Origin: Rubrivivax sp. SCN 71-131
Lineage (GTDB): Bacteria > Pseudomonadota > Gammaproteobacteria > Burkholderiales > Burkholderiaceae_C
Length of the DNA stretch: 64,000 bases
Assembly: GCA_001724995.1 (NCBI GenBank)
Contig: MEFD01000023.1
Location: 34,443-98,442 of the forward strand
Direction of reading: 5' to 3'
The position numbers and the translations under genes were made by a program. Positions 45,403 through 54,420 of the stretch are shown piece by piece (position 1 is the stretch's first letter; each line of letters opens with the position of its first letter). The notes below the pieces were generated by a model. The model ran no database searches, was not told where the DNA came from, and saw only the letters and a list, made by a program, of their open reading frames with translations.

Positions 45403-47145
45403 TCAGCGCGGCGCGCGCGCGCGCGCCCTTTCCTCTTCCTGCAGGCGCAGCACGCGGCGCTGCACCTTGCCGGTGGTGGTCATGGGCAGCGCGTCGATGA
45501 ACTCGATCTCCTTCGGGTACTCGTAGGGCGCGAGCCGTCCGCGCACGTGCTCCTGCAGCTCGGCCACCAGGGTCTCGCTGCCCGAGCAGCCCGGTGCCAG
45601 CACGACGTAGGCCTTGACCAGGGCGCCACGCTCGGCATCGGGCTTGGGCACGACCGCCGCATTGGCCACCGCCGGGTGCCTGACGAGGCAGTTCTCGACC
45701 TCGCTCGGACCGATGCGGTAGCCCGCGGCCTTGAAGACGTCGTCGCTGCGGCCCTGGTACCAGAGGTAGCCGTCGGCGTCCATCACCGCGGTGTCGCCGG
45801 TGCGGCACCAGCTCCTGGCCGGGTCGTCGGTGAACTTCGCGGCCGTGGCGGCTTCGTTGCGCCAATAGCCGAGGAAGAAGATGGGGTCGGCGTGGCCGTG
45901 CACGTCCAGACGGTGCAGGGCGACGTCGCCCGGCGTGCCGCGCGGGCATTCCTCGCCTTCGTCGTCGATGACGGCGATGCGGTGCCCGGGGTAGGCGCGT
46001 CCCATGCTGCCCGGGCGCGCCGGCCAGGCGGGGTGGCGCCTCCCCTGCACGTCGACGTAGCTGCCGCAGTTGCCGACGATGTAGTTGACCTCGGTCTGGC
46101 CGAACATCTCGTTCACGCTCACGCCCAGGTGGTCGCGGCACCAGTCGAAGACGGCGTCGCCCACCGCCTCGCCCGCGCTCATCACCGCGCGCAGTTGCAG
46201 GCGGTAGCGCCGCCGCGGCTCGGGCACGGCCTTCATCATGGCCTTCAGCGCCGTCGGGAAGAGGAAGGTGTGCGTGACGCGGTGACGCTGCATCAGCTCG
46301 AAGGCCAGCTCCGGCGCGAAGCGCCCCTGCCAGCCGACGATGGTGCGGCCGAAGTAGAGCGTGGGCAGCAGCGCGTCCATCAGCCCGCCGGTCCAGGCCC
46401 AGTCGGCGGGGCTCCAGAAGACCTCGTCGTCGGCACCGGGCATGCCGAACCAGTTCTGGCTGCAGACGAAGCCCGGCAGGTTGCCGATGAGCGCGCGGTG
46501 CGGGATCAGCGCGCCCTTGGGCGGGCCGGTGGTGCCGCTGGTGTAGATGAGCACCGCGGGGTCGTCGGCGCCGCTGTCGTGGGGGTCGAAGTGCGCCGAC
46601 GCCTGCGCCAGCAGCCGCTCCCAGTCGGCATCGGCCCGGCCCGCCGCGCCGCCCACGGCGACCACCGCATGCAAGGCCGGACAGCCGCCGCGCGCGGCGA
46701 GCAGCTTGGCGATCGCGCCCTCGTCGACGATCGCGAGACACGCCCCGCTGTCCTGCAGGCGGTAGGCCAGCGCGTCGGAGCCGAAGAGCATGGACAGCGG
46801 CATCGCCACCGCACCGAGCTGGTAGACGGCCATGTGCGCGATAGCCGTCTCCGGCCGCTGCGGCAGGACCAGCGCGACGCGGTCGCCCGCGCCCACGCCG
46901 AGCGCACGCAGGCCGTTGGCAAGCCGGTTGCTCGCGGCCTGGAGCTCGGCGTAGCTGAGTTGCCCGCGTGCGCCGGCCTCGCTCTCCCAGCGCAACGCGA
47001 TGCGCCCGCGGTGGCGTGGATCGGTCGCCCAGCGCCGGCAGCAGAGCTCGGCGATGTTCAGGCGCGCCGGCACGTGCCAGCGCAGGCCCTGGTGCAGCGC
47101 AGCATAGGCGTCGCCCGGGGCGTCGGGAGAGGTCTTGGCGTTCAT
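45403..47145 (-). CDS. Acyl-CoA synthetase (AMP-forming)
   Basis: A 580-residue adenylate-forming ligase. It has the P-loop [11 protein letters not shown] near residue 205, the A5-type motif MFGQTEVN, the A7-A8 region [20 protein letters not shown] followed by [15 protein letters not shown], and the A10 lysine in [10 protein letters not shown]. The chain length and the absence of carrier domains fit a free-standing acetyl-CoA or medium-chain acyl-CoA synthetase. The substrate is uncertain. It lies 34 bases upstream of the ybaK gene on the same strand. Confidence 0.93.
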   Translation of the reverse strand: MNAKTSPDAPGDAYAALHQGLRWHVPARLNIAELCCRRWATDPRHRGRIALRWESEAGARGQLSYAELQAASNRLANGLRALGVGAGDRVALVLPQRPETAIAHMAVYQLGAVAMPLSMLFGSDALAYRLQDSGACLAIVDEGAIAKLLAARGGCPALHAVVAVGGAAGRADADWERLLAQASAHFDPHDSGADDPAVLIYTSGTTGPPKGALIPHRALIGNLPGFVCSQNWFGMPGADDEVFWSPADWAWTGGLMDALLPTLYFGRTIVGWQGRFAPELAFELMQRHRVTHTFLFPTALKAMMKAVPEPRRRYRLQLRAVMSAGEAVGDAVFDWCRDHLGVSVNEMFGQTEVNYIVGNCGSYVDVQGRRHPAWPARPGSMGRAYPGHRIAVIDDEGEECPRGTPGDVALHRLDVHGHADPIFFLGYWRNEAATAAKFTDDPARSWCRTGDTAVMDADGYLWYQGRSDDVFKAAGYRIGPSEVENCLVRHPAVANAAVVPKPDAERGALVKAYVVLAPGCSGSETLVAELQEHVRGRLAPYEYPKEIEFIDALPMTTTGKVQRRVLRLQEEERARARAPR

Positions 47146-47240
47146 GCCGTCACTCTACGCCCAGGCGCGGCGGGCCCGATCTTCAAGTTTTCCCGACGCC
47201 GGCCGAAAGCGCTTGCACGTCGTACCGCAGAGCACGCATC

Positions 47241-48359
47241 ATGTCCTTCACCGCCCTCTCCAACGTCAGGCAGCGCATGACCGTAGGGCAAGCGCTGCCG
47301 TTCAACGTGCGCGATCGCGACCGCTCGCTGCTGCTGGCACGCGGCTGCGTGATCGACAGCGAGGCGCAACTCCAGGCGCTGCTCGAGCGCGGCGCGCTCG
47401 TCGACCTGGAGGAGCTGCAGAGCGCGCGCGAGCGGCTGCGCCGCGCGCCACGCGAGCAGCTGCCGCGGCTGTGGCACGAGGGCTTGTCGCGCATCGGCAC
47501 GATGCTGATGCGACCGCACGCCGAGAGCTTCACCGTGGCGCTGGACGACGCCAGCGACGTCGTGCTCGGCCTCGTCGAGCGCGATCCGGATCTGGCCATC
47601 TTCCAGGTTCTGACCCGCGACGCCAACGCCGACCTCGCCTATGGCGCCCAGCGCGCGCTGCACACCGCCATCTGCAGCCACCTGGTGGCGCAGCGCCTGG
47701 GCTGGGAGCCGGCGACCCTCGAACGCGTGTTCAAGGTCGCGCTGACGATGAACCTCTCGATGCTCGAGCTGCAGGGCGAGCTCGCGCGCTGTCGCGGCGC
47801 GCCGACGACGCAGCAGCGCGCCGAACTGATGACGCACCCGATGCGCAGCGTCGAGCTGCTGATGCAGGCCGGCGTCGACGACGACGACTGGCTGCAGGCG
47901 GTGGCGCGCCACCACGAGCAGGAGGACGGCAGCGGCTACCCGAGCGGGCGCAGCGACGTCGGCGAGATTGCCTCGCTCGTACGCCGCGCCGACGTCTACA
48001 CCGCCAAGCTCGCCTCGCGCGCGCACCGCGAGGCGCTGCTGGCCGACCAGGCGGGCCGGCAGATGTTCATGCAGGACCCGGGCCACCCGATGACGGCCGC
48101 ACTCGTGAAGGAGTTCGGCATCTACCCGCCGGGTTGCACGGTGCGGCTGGAGGGCGGCGAGCTGGCGATCGTCGTCGCGCGCGGACCCAGCCTCACAACG
48201 CCGGTCGTGGCCTGCTTCACCAACGCCGCCGGCGCCCCGCTGGCGACCCCGCGACGCCTGGACACCTCCTTGCCTCGCCATGCCGTGAAGGCGGTGGTGG
48301 GCGAGCGCGGCGGCGGCAGACGCCCTTCGCTCGAGAAACTCCTTTCCTCGCCCAGTTGA
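47241..48359 (+). CDS. Degenerate HD-GYP-like protein
   Basis: A 372-residue protein from the ATG at 47241. The N-terminal 100 residues resemble the short domain that often precedes HD-GYP ([23 protein letters not shown]). The HD-GYP segment still shows [15 protein letters not shown] and [12 protein letters not shown]. The metal-binding HD pair is lost: where LLHDIGK is expected one reads [11 protein letters not shown]. It therefore probably does not hydrolyse cyclic-di-GMP and may only bind it or a partner. The chemoreceptor gene begins 5 bases later. Confidence 0.78.
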   Translation: MSFTALSNVRQRMTVGQALPFNVRDRDRSLLLARGCVIDSEAQLQALLERGALVDLEELQSARERLRRAPREQLPRLWHEGLSRIGTMLMRPHAESFTVALDDASDVVLGLVERDPDLAIFQVLTRDANADLAYGAQRALHTAICSHLVAQRLGWEPATLERVFKVALTMNLSMLELQGELARCRGAPTTQQRAELMTHPMRSVELLMQAGVDDDDWLQAVARHHEQEDGSGYPSGRSDVGEIASLVRRADVYTAKLASRAHREALLADQAGRQMFMQDPGHPMTAALVKEFGIYPPGCTVRLEGGELAIVVARGPSLTTPVVACFTNAAGAPLATPRRLDTSLPRHAVKAVVGERGGGRRPSLEKLLSSPS

Positions 48360-48364
48360 ACGCC

Positions 48365-49933
48365 ATGAACGCCTTGAACAAGCTCTCCATCCGCGCCCGC
48401 CTGGGCGCCGGCACCGCCGTCTCGCTGCTGCTGCTCGTCGCCATCGGACTGCTGGGCTACTGGGCCGTGGAAGACACGCGCGCCACACTGCAGGACCAGC
48501 TCGACGGCAAGGTGCGGGCGATCGTCGAAACCGGCGAGCTGCGCACCACGCTGGGCAAGCTGCAGCGCTTCGAGAAGGAAGTCATCATCGCCGCCAACAA
48601 CGCCAACGAAGCGGCCGAGTGGCGGCAGTCCTGGCAGAAGAGCCTCGTCGCGCTGCGCAAGGGACTGGGCGAGACCCGGGAGCGCGCGGACCCCGGCGAA
48701 GCCGTCATACAGGAGGTCGAGCAGGTGCTGGCGCAACTGCGTAGCTACGAGGAGGGCATCGCGCCGGTGCTGGAGAAGATCGAACAGGCCCAGATCGACG
48801 CCGCCGCGGCCGGCGCCTACGCCGGGCAGGTGCAGGAGTTCACGCAAGCGGCCGACAAGGCCCTGGCGGCGATGGCCGAACAGGCGCGCCAGGATCTGGC
48901 CGGCACGCAGGCGGCGCTGGCGGCACGCGCGCAGCTCATGCTGACGGTGATCGCCGGCTCGGTCGTCGTCGCGCTGCTCGTCCTCCTCCCGCTGACGGTG
49001 TTCAGCCTGCGCGCGCTGGCGCGGTCGCTGGCGCAGGCGCGCCGGCTCGCCGAGCGCATCGCCGAGGGCGCGCTGGACAACGAGATCGTCATCAGCCAGC
49101 ACGACGAGGTCGGCCAGCTCGTCGAGGGCATGGGCCGCATGCAGGCGGCGCTGCGCAGCATGGTCGAGCAGGTGCACATGGCCAGCCGCCGCATCTCCAG
49201 CGCGTCCACCGAGATCGCCGCCGGCAACCAGGACCTGAGCACGCGCACCGAACAGGCCTCCTCCAGCCTGCAGCAGACCGCAGCGTCGATGGAGGAGCTC
49301 ACCGGCACCGTGCAGCAGTCGGCCAGCGCGGCGGCCCAGGCCAACCAGCTCGCCGTCAGCGCCTCGGACGTCGCCGCGCGCGGCGGGCGCATCGTCGCCC
49401 AGGTCGTCTCGACCATGGACGAGATCAACGCCGCCTCGCGCAAGATCTCCGACATCGTCGGCGTCGTCGACAGCATCGCCTTCCAGACCAACATCCTCGC
49501 GCTCAACGCCGCCGTCGAGGCCGCCCGTGCCGGCGAGCAGGGACGCGGCTTCGCCGTCGTCGCCAGCGAGGTGCGCAGCCTCGCGCAGCGCTCGGCTCAG
49601 GCTGCGCGCGAGATCCAGTCGCTGATCGGCGCGTCGGTCGACAAGGTGGAATCCGGCGCCGGCCTCGTCAAGGACGCCGGCAGCACGATGAACGAGATCG
49701 TCACCTCCGTGCGGCACGTGGCCGACACCATCGCCGGGATCACCGCTGCGGCCAGCGCGCAGAGCAGCGGCATCGGCCAGGTCAACGCCTCGGTCTCGCA
49801 GCTCGACCGCGTGACGCAGCAGAACGCCGCCCTGGTCGAGCAGTCGGCGGCGGCGGCGGCGTCGCTCGAGCAGCAGGCGCAACAGCTTGCCGGCGTCGTC
49901 TCGGCCTTCAAGCTGGCGGCAACGTCGCCTTGA
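48365..49933 (+). CDS. Methyl-accepting chemotaxis protein
   Basis: A 522-residue receptor from the ATG at 48365. A first helix lies at residues 14-36 ([20 protein letters not shown]), a periplasmic helical bundle follows, then a second helix ([21 protein letters not shown]) near residue 205 and a HAMP domain. The signalling tip [30 protein letters not shown] is complete. The Tsr-like short sensory region suggests a small-ligand or energy sensor. It is probably co-transcribed with the degenerate HD-GYP gene upstream. Confidence 0.95.
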   Translation: MNALNKLSIRARLGAGTAVSLLLLVAIGLLGYWAVEDTRATLQDQLDGKVRAIVETGELRTTLGKLQRFEKEVIIAANNANEAAEWRQSWQKSLVALRKGLGETRERADPGEAVIQEVEQVLAQLRSYEEGIAPVLEKIEQAQIDAAAAGAYAGQVQEFTQAADKALAAMAEQARQDLAGTQAALAARAQLMLTVIAGSVVVALLVLLPLTVFSLRALARSLAQARRLAERIAEGALDNEIVISQHDEVGQLVEGMGRMQAALRSMVEQVHMASRRISSASTEIAAGNQDLSTRTEQASSSLQQTAASMEELTGTVQQSASAAAQANQLAVSASDVAARGGRIVAQVVSTMDEINAASRKISDIVGVVDSIAFQTNILALNAAVEAARAGEQGRGFAVVASEVRSLAQRSAQAAREIQSLIGASVDKVESGAGLVKDAGSTMNEIVTSVRHVADTIAGITAAASAQSSGIGQVNASVSQLDRVTQQNAALVEQSAAAAASLEQQAQQLAGVVSAFKLAATSP

Positions 49934-49945
49934 CGACGGCCGCGC

Positions 49946-50476
49946 TCAGCCCGTCTCGCCGCCAAGCGTGCGCAGCGCGTCGCCGGTGACGCGGCAGATG
50001 CGCCAGTCGGGCATCACGGTGGCGCCGACGCTCTCGTAGAAGGCGATCGCGTTCGCGTTCCAGTCCAGCACCGACCACTCGAAGCGCCCGTAGCCGCGCT
50101 CCAGGGCGAGCGTCGCCAGGCGCTGCAGCAGCGCCTGCGCGATGCCGCGCCTGCGGTATGCGGGCCGCACGAACAAGTCCTCCAGGTACAGGCCGGGCTG
50201 GGCGAGGAAGGTCGAGAAATTGGTGAAGAAGAGCGCGAAGGCCGCGACCTCGGGCTTGCCGCCCTCGTCGGCCTCGATCTCGGCGACCATCGCCTCGGCC
50301 ACCGGCTTCTCACCGAAGAGCTGCGGGCGCAGCTTCTCGGGCGTGACCTGCAGCAGGTGGGTGAGCTGCTCGAACTCGGCCAGCTCACGGATCATGCCGA
50401 CGATGGGCTGGACGTCGCGCAACTCCGCCGCGCGTAGCCGGAAGGCGGTGGAGGAAGTCGGTACGGGAGCGTTCAT
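49946..50476 (-). CDS. GNAT-family N-acetyltransferase
   Basis: A 176-residue GNAT enzyme from the ATG at 50476. The acetyl-CoA motif A is present in YLEDLFVRPAYRRRGIAQALL, followed by ERGYGRFEWSVLDWNANAIAFYESVGA, the typical motif B. The chain resembles diamine (spermidine/thialysine-type) acetyltransferases, but the substrate is not certain. It is convergent with the chemoreceptor gene and 91 bases downstream of ubiT on the same strand. Confidence 0.9.
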   Translation of the reverse strand: MNAPVPTSSTAFRLRAAELRDVQPIVGMIRELAEFEQLTHLLQVTPEKLRPQLFGEKPVAEAMVAEIEADEGGKPEVAAFALFFTNFSTFLAQPGLYLEDLFVRPAYRRRGIAQALLQRLATLALERGYGRFEWSVLDWNANAIAFYESVGATVMPDWRICRVTGDALRTLGGETG

Positions 50477-50567
50477 TGGTGGCATTGTGACCGTCCGCCA
50501 GGGGCGGCGCATCGCCCTGCCGAGCGACCGTGTCGGACGCCGGCAACAGTCCGCGGCGCGGCCTCGA

Positions 50568-51008
50568 TCAGCGCCACAAGGGGCCGATGGCGTCCAGCGT
50601 GTTCTTCAGGATCAGGCCGTACTCGGTATCGCCTTGCATCACCAGGGCGCGCTCGAAGAAGAGCCGGTCGGCGTCGTCCTCGCCGCGCACGAGCCGCCAC
50701 AGCGCCGCCGCCTGGGCGCGGATGCGCAGCGCCGGCTCCTGGCGATCGGAGGCGGTCTGAAAGCCGCGCTCGCCCAGGCGCAGGCGCACGCGCAGGCCGA
50801 GTTCGACGACCTCGACCTCGACCACGCGCGCGGCCAGATCGCGGCGCTGGTGCTCGTCCAGGCGCGGCAGCAGCACGCGGTCCAGCAGCCGCGCCGCGAC
50901 GAAGGAAGGCGGCTGCGGCGGCAGCCGGCGCACGAGATCGCGCAGGCGCTGCGCGGCCTGCTCGAAACCCGGCGGCCGCGGCAGCGAAGAGGGCGAGCTG
51001 GGGGACAT
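50568..51008 (-). CDS. ubiT: UbiT, SCP2-domain ubiquinone anaerobic biosynthesis accessory factor
   Basis: A 146-residue SCP2-like protein from the ATG at 51008. Recognisable parts are PPSFVAARLLDRVLLPRL and ALRIRAQAAALWRLVRGEDDADRLFFERALVMQGDTEYGLILKN, the lipid-binding SCP2 fold of UbiT (YhbT). UbiT binds ubiquinone intermediates for the oxygen-independent pathway. It is the third gene of ubiU-ubiV-ubiT, 26 bases after ubiV, which confirms the assignment. Confidence 0.9.
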   Translation of the reverse strand: MSPSSPSSLPRPPGFEQAAQRLRDLVRRLPPQPPSFVAARLLDRVLLPRLDEHQRRDLAARVVEVEVVELGLRVRLRLGERGFQTASDRQEPALRIRAQAAALWRLVRGEDDADRLFFERALVMQGDTEYGLILKNTLDAIGPLWR

Positions 51009-51034
51009 CGTGCTTCTCCGGTCTGGTGGCTGTC

Positions 51035-51997
51035 TCACACCGCGGCGACCTGCATGCCGGGCTGTCGATGGGCAAAGCCGTTGACCAGCTCGCCGGGCAG
51101 GTCGAGTACCGCGAGCTCGGCGCGCGCCTCGTCCACCGCCAGGCCGCGGTTGAGCGCCGCGTCGAAGAGCTCGATCACGCGCGCGAAGCCGCGGCTGCAG
51201 GGCGAGAGGCGCACCGCCGACGCGCCGGCGGCGCGCAGCGCCTGCGCTTCGCCGATCAGGCAGTGCAGCGCCGCCGACTGCGTCTGGATGCCGTTGAGCA
51301 CGAGGAACGCGTCGCCCTCGCTCGTTTTCAGCAGCAGGCCGTCGGCGTCGTCCTGGCAGCGGAACTCGCATTCGTCCTTGTTCAGCCGGTGGTGGCGCGC
51401 GGTGAAGCAGCGCGCCGAGAAGGCCAGCGGCATGCGCCCGAAGGCGAAGACCTCGCTGCGCACCACCCCGGCCGGGCCGACGACGGGATCGTCGGGCGGA
51501 TTGATGCGCGCTGTCGCGTCGAGCGCCAGCTCCAGCGGCGGCACCCAGCGCGTGGCGCCCAGGGCGGCGTGCTCCTGCAGCGCCTCGCGGCTGTAGACGT
51601 TGATGTGCGGACCGATCGTGAAGCCCGCGCGCCCGGGCCGGAGCTGGCCCGCCTGCCAGAGCACGCGCAGCGCCGAGGCGTCCCCGGCCTCGACGGCGAA
51701 CTCGTCCTGCTCGGCGATGCGGCGCAGCGTGCGCAGCTCGGCCTCGGACATCACCAGCGCCTGCGTGGCCAGCACCACCTCCTTGCCCGCGGCCTTGAGG
51801 TCGCGCGCCAGGGCCAGCCAGTCGTCGACCTTGTACTCGTTGCGGCGCGAGCACACCACCTCGCCCAGCACCACGCGGCGGGCGGCGCTGTCGGCCACTT
51901 CGGCATAGAAGGCCATCATCTGCGGCCGCGCCCACCAGTACTGCAGCGGGCCCACGGTCAATTCGAGCGCTCGATCGTCTTGCGTCATCGTCGTCAC
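51035..51997 (-). CDS. ubiV: UbiV, U32-family [4Fe-4S] subunit of oxygen-independent ubiquinone hydroxylase
   Basis: A 320-residue UbiV. It starts near LELTVGPLQYWW and has the four cluster cysteines in LGEVVC (Cys49), FSARC, KDEC and FRC. The stretch YGHLP-like FAFGRMPLAFSARCFTARHHRLNKDEC is diagnostic. UbiV works with UbiU to hydroxylate ubiquinone precursors without oxygen in the cytoplasm. It lies 12 bases after ubiU. MTTMTQ offers two starts, 51997 and 51988. Confidence 0.95.
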   Translation of the reverse strand: MTTMTQDDRALELTVGPLQYWWARPQMMAFYAEVADSAARRVVLGEVVCSRRNEYKVDDWLALARDLKAAGKEVVLATQALVMSEAELRTLRRIAEQDEFAVEAGDASALRVLWQAGQLRPGRAGFTIGPHINVYSREALQEHAALGATRWVPPLELALDATARINPPDDPVVGPAGVVRSEVFAFGRMPLAFSARCFTARHHRLNKDECEFRCQDDADGLLLKTSEGDAFLVLNGIQTQSAALHCLIGEAQALRAAGASAVRLSPCSRGFARVIELFDAALNRGLAVDEARAELAVLDLPGELVNGFAHRQPGMQVAAV

Positions 51998-52009
51998 CTG
52001 CTGTGCGTG

Positions 52010-53023
52010 TCAGCGCCAGGGGCGGTCGTAGGCGCCCAGCGTGTGCTGCTGCCCTTCGGCCCAGCGCGTGAGCTGCGCCGACCACCCCGGCTGCACCGAG
52101 TAGCGCGCGCCCGACGTCGCGGCGTCGATCGCCGCGCGCCACACGCGCGTGACCTCGGCGACATAGCTCGGACTGCGCTGGCGACCCTCGATCTTGAAGG
52201 CCTTGACGCCGGCCTCGATGAGCTGCGGCAGCATGGCCAGCGTGTTCAGGCTCGTCGGCTCCTCGAGCGCGTAGTCGCGCTCGCCTTCGACGTCGAAGCG
52301 CCCCTTGCACAGCGTCGGGTAGCCGCGCGGCTCGTCGGCGCCGTAGTGGTCGATGAGCACGCCGCCCAGGCGCGCGTCGACGCCACCGTCGCCCTTTTCC
52401 TCCCAGCGCACGGCCGAAGGCGGCGAGCACACGCCCGCGGTGTTGGGCGACTGGCCGGTGACGTAGGACGAGAGTGCGCAGCGCCCCTCGACCATCACGC
52501 ACAGGCTGCCGAAGCCGAAGACCTCGATCTCGGCGCTGGTGTTGCGGATGACATGCGCCACCTGCTGCATCGTCAGCACGCGCGGCAGCACGGCGCGGCT
52601 GATGCCGTAGCGCTCGCGGTAGAACTCGATCGCCTCGTAGGTCGTCGCCGAGGCCTGCACCGACAGGTGCAGCCGCATCTGCGGATGGCGGCGCCGCGCG
52701 TAGGCCAGCACCGCGCTGTCGCCGACGATGAGCGCGTCGGCGCCGAGCTCGGCGGCGCGATCCACCGCCCGTTGCCAGGGCCCGGTGTCGCGCGCGTCGG
52801 CGTAGGTGTTGAGGGCCATCAGCACCTGGCGACCGCGCGCATGCGCGTAGCGCATGCCCTCGCGCACCTGCGCGTCGTCGAAGTTCAGGCCGGCAAAGTT
52901 GCGCGCGTTGGTGGCATCCTTGAGGCCGAGGTAGACGGCATCGGCGCCGGCGTCGATGGCCAGCGTCAGCGCGCGCAGCGAGCCCGCCGGGCACACCAGC
53001 GTCGGCTTGGTGGGGTTGGTCAT
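52010..53023 (-). CDS. ubiU: UbiU, U32-family [4Fe-4S] subunit of oxygen-independent ubiquinone hydroxylase
   Basis: A 337-residue UbiU from the ATG at 53023 (MTNPTKPTLVCPAGS). The cluster cysteines are in GFGSLCVMVEGRC, then TAGVC and PTLC. The U32 signature FKIEGRQRSPSYVAEVTRVWR follows. It is the first gene of the anaerobic ubiquinone operon. In other proteobacteria this operon is under FNR-type control, but I find no good FNR box in the 215-base upstream gap. Confidence 0.95.
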   Translation of the reverse strand: MTNPTKPTLVCPAGSLRALTLAIDAGADAVYLGLKDATNARNFAGLNFDDAQVREGMRYAHARGRQVLMALNTYADARDTGPWQRAVDRAAELGADALIVGDSAVLAYARRRHPQMRLHLSVQASATTYEAIEFYRERYGISRAVLPRVLTMQQVAHVIRNTSAEIEVFGFGSLCVMVEGRCALSSYVTGQSPNTAGVCSPPSAVRWEEKGDGGVDARLGGVLIDHYGADEPRGYPTLCKGRFDVEGERDYALEEPTSLNTLAMLPQLIEAGVKAFKIEGRQRSPSYVAEVTRVWRAAIDAATSGARYSVQPGWSAQLTRWAEGQQHTLGAYDRPWR

Positions 53024-53238
53024 GGAAGGGAAGGCGCGCCAGTGCGCGATCGATGGCCGAAGGCGATCGGGCACTCTAGGCACTCGCCCGGCGCATGGTT
53101 TTGACCCCGCGCAGACAGCCGGGCGCCGCCGGCACGGCGTGGCGCCATCCTTCCCTTCCCCCTTGCGGTCGCCTACCACCTTCATCCGCACCCCATCCAC
53201 CATCAACCCGCTTCGATCCGCTTCGATCAGCCACCATC

Positions 53239-54216
53239 ATGGCCCCTCCGGACCCACGCCCCGAGCGCCGCGCGATGCGCGCATCGAGCTCGCCACCGGT
53301 CTACGTCCCGCGACGCGCCGCGCGCAGCGGCTTCGAGATCGTGCGCGGCCTGCGCCTTCACCTCACCCACTGGGGAGAGCCGCATCTCGCCACCCCCACG
53401 CGGCCTGCACTCGTGCTGCTGCACGGCTGGATGGACGTCGGCGCGTCCTACCAGTTCCTGGTCGATGCCCTGCACGAGTTGGAAGGGCCGGGCCGCTGGA
53501 TCGTCGCCCCGGACTGGCGCGGCTTCGGCCGCAGCGACGCCCCGGCGGCGGACAGCTACTGGTTCCCCGACTACCTCGGCGACCTCGACACGCTGCTCGA
53601 CCTCATCGCTCCCGAAGGCGTCGTCGACCTGCTCGGCCACAGCATGGGCGGCAACGTGGCGATGCTCTACGCCGGCCTGAAGCCCCAGCGCGTGCGCCGG
53701 CTCGTCAATCTCGAGGGTTTCGGCCTGCCGCGCGCGCAGGCCGAGGAGGCGCCGCAGCGGCTGCTGCAGTGGCTGCAGACGCTGCGCACGCCGCCGCGCC
53801 TGCGACCCTATGCCAGCCTTGCCGCGGTGGCCGAGCGCCTGCTCGCCAACGATCCGCGGCTTGCGCCCGAGCGCGCGGCCTGGCTCGCCCCGCACTGGGC
53901 CCGCGCCGCCGCGGGCGGCGGCTTCGAGCTGCGCGCCGACCCGGCGCACAAGCGCGTCAACCCGGTGCTCTACCAGGTCGACGAGGTGCTCGCCTGCTGG
54001 CGCCGCATCACCGCGCCGCTGCTGTGGGTCGAGGGCGAGCTCACCGACACCGACCGCTGGTGGGGCTCGCGCTATTCGCGCGCCGAGTTCCACGCGCGCC
54101 TGGACGTCGTGCCCCGCCTCGAGCGCCAGCGCCTGGCCGCGGCCGGGCACATGCTGCACCACGACCAGCCCGAGGCCTTGGCCGCGCTGCTGCGGCGCTT
54201 TCTGCATGAGGGCTGA
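53239..54216 (+). CDS. Alpha/beta hydrolase
   Basis: A 325-residue alpha/beta-hydrolase from the ATG at 53239, with another ATG at 53275. It has the oxyanion-hole stretch LLHGWMDVGAS, the nucleophile elbow GHSMGG, and a late His in AAGHMLHHDQPE; the acid residue is probably in the GELTDTDRWW region. No signal peptide is present. The substrate, an ester or a lipid, is unknown. It is divergent from ubiU. Confidence 0.9.
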   Translation: MAPPDPRPERRAMRASSSPPVYVPRRAARSGFEIVRGLRLHLTHWGEPHLATPTRPALVLLHGWMDVGASYQFLVDALHELEGPGRWIVAPDWRGFGRSDAPAADSYWFPDYLGDLDTLLDLIAPEGVVDLLGHSMGGNVAMLYAGLKPQRVRRLVNLEGFGLPRAQAEEAPQRLLQWLQTLRTPPRLRPYASLAAVAERLLANDPRLAPERAAWLAPHWARAAAGGGFELRADPAHKRVNPVLYQVDEVLACWRRITAPLLWVEGELTDTDRWWGSRYSRAEFHARLDVVPRLERQRLAAAGHMLHHDQPEALAALLRRFLHEG

Positions 54217-54243
54217 GGGCGCGCATCCCCGGCCCGACGGCCT

Positions 54244-54257
54244 TTGATCGCAGTCAA
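54244..54257 (+). promoter_or_regulatory. FNR/Anr-type box
   Basis: TTGAT-CGCA-GTCAA matches nine of ten FNR-box consensus bases (TTGAT-N4-ATCAA). It lies 164 bases before the acyl-CoA ligase gene in a 204-base gap. It is the best FNR-like site found by eye in the window. No RNA polymerase hexamers could be paired with it safely. Confidence 0.4.
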
Positions 54258-54420
54258 CGGCAGCGGCAATCGCGCTAGGCCGTCGCCCGAGCCTCTGCTA
54301 TGTTCCAGCGAGCGCGCGCGGCCATCCAAACCTGAGTCACTTCCAGGGTGCGCAGGCCGTGCGCAGAGGCGCGGCCGCAGGCTGCTGCCCGCACTCCGCG
54401 ATCCAACAGGGGACAGGATC

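Noticed and set aside
53024..53238. Search for an FNR box before ubiU
   Set aside because: The best candidate, TTGAC-CCCG-CGCAG near 53101, keeps only six of ten bases, which is not enough to call.
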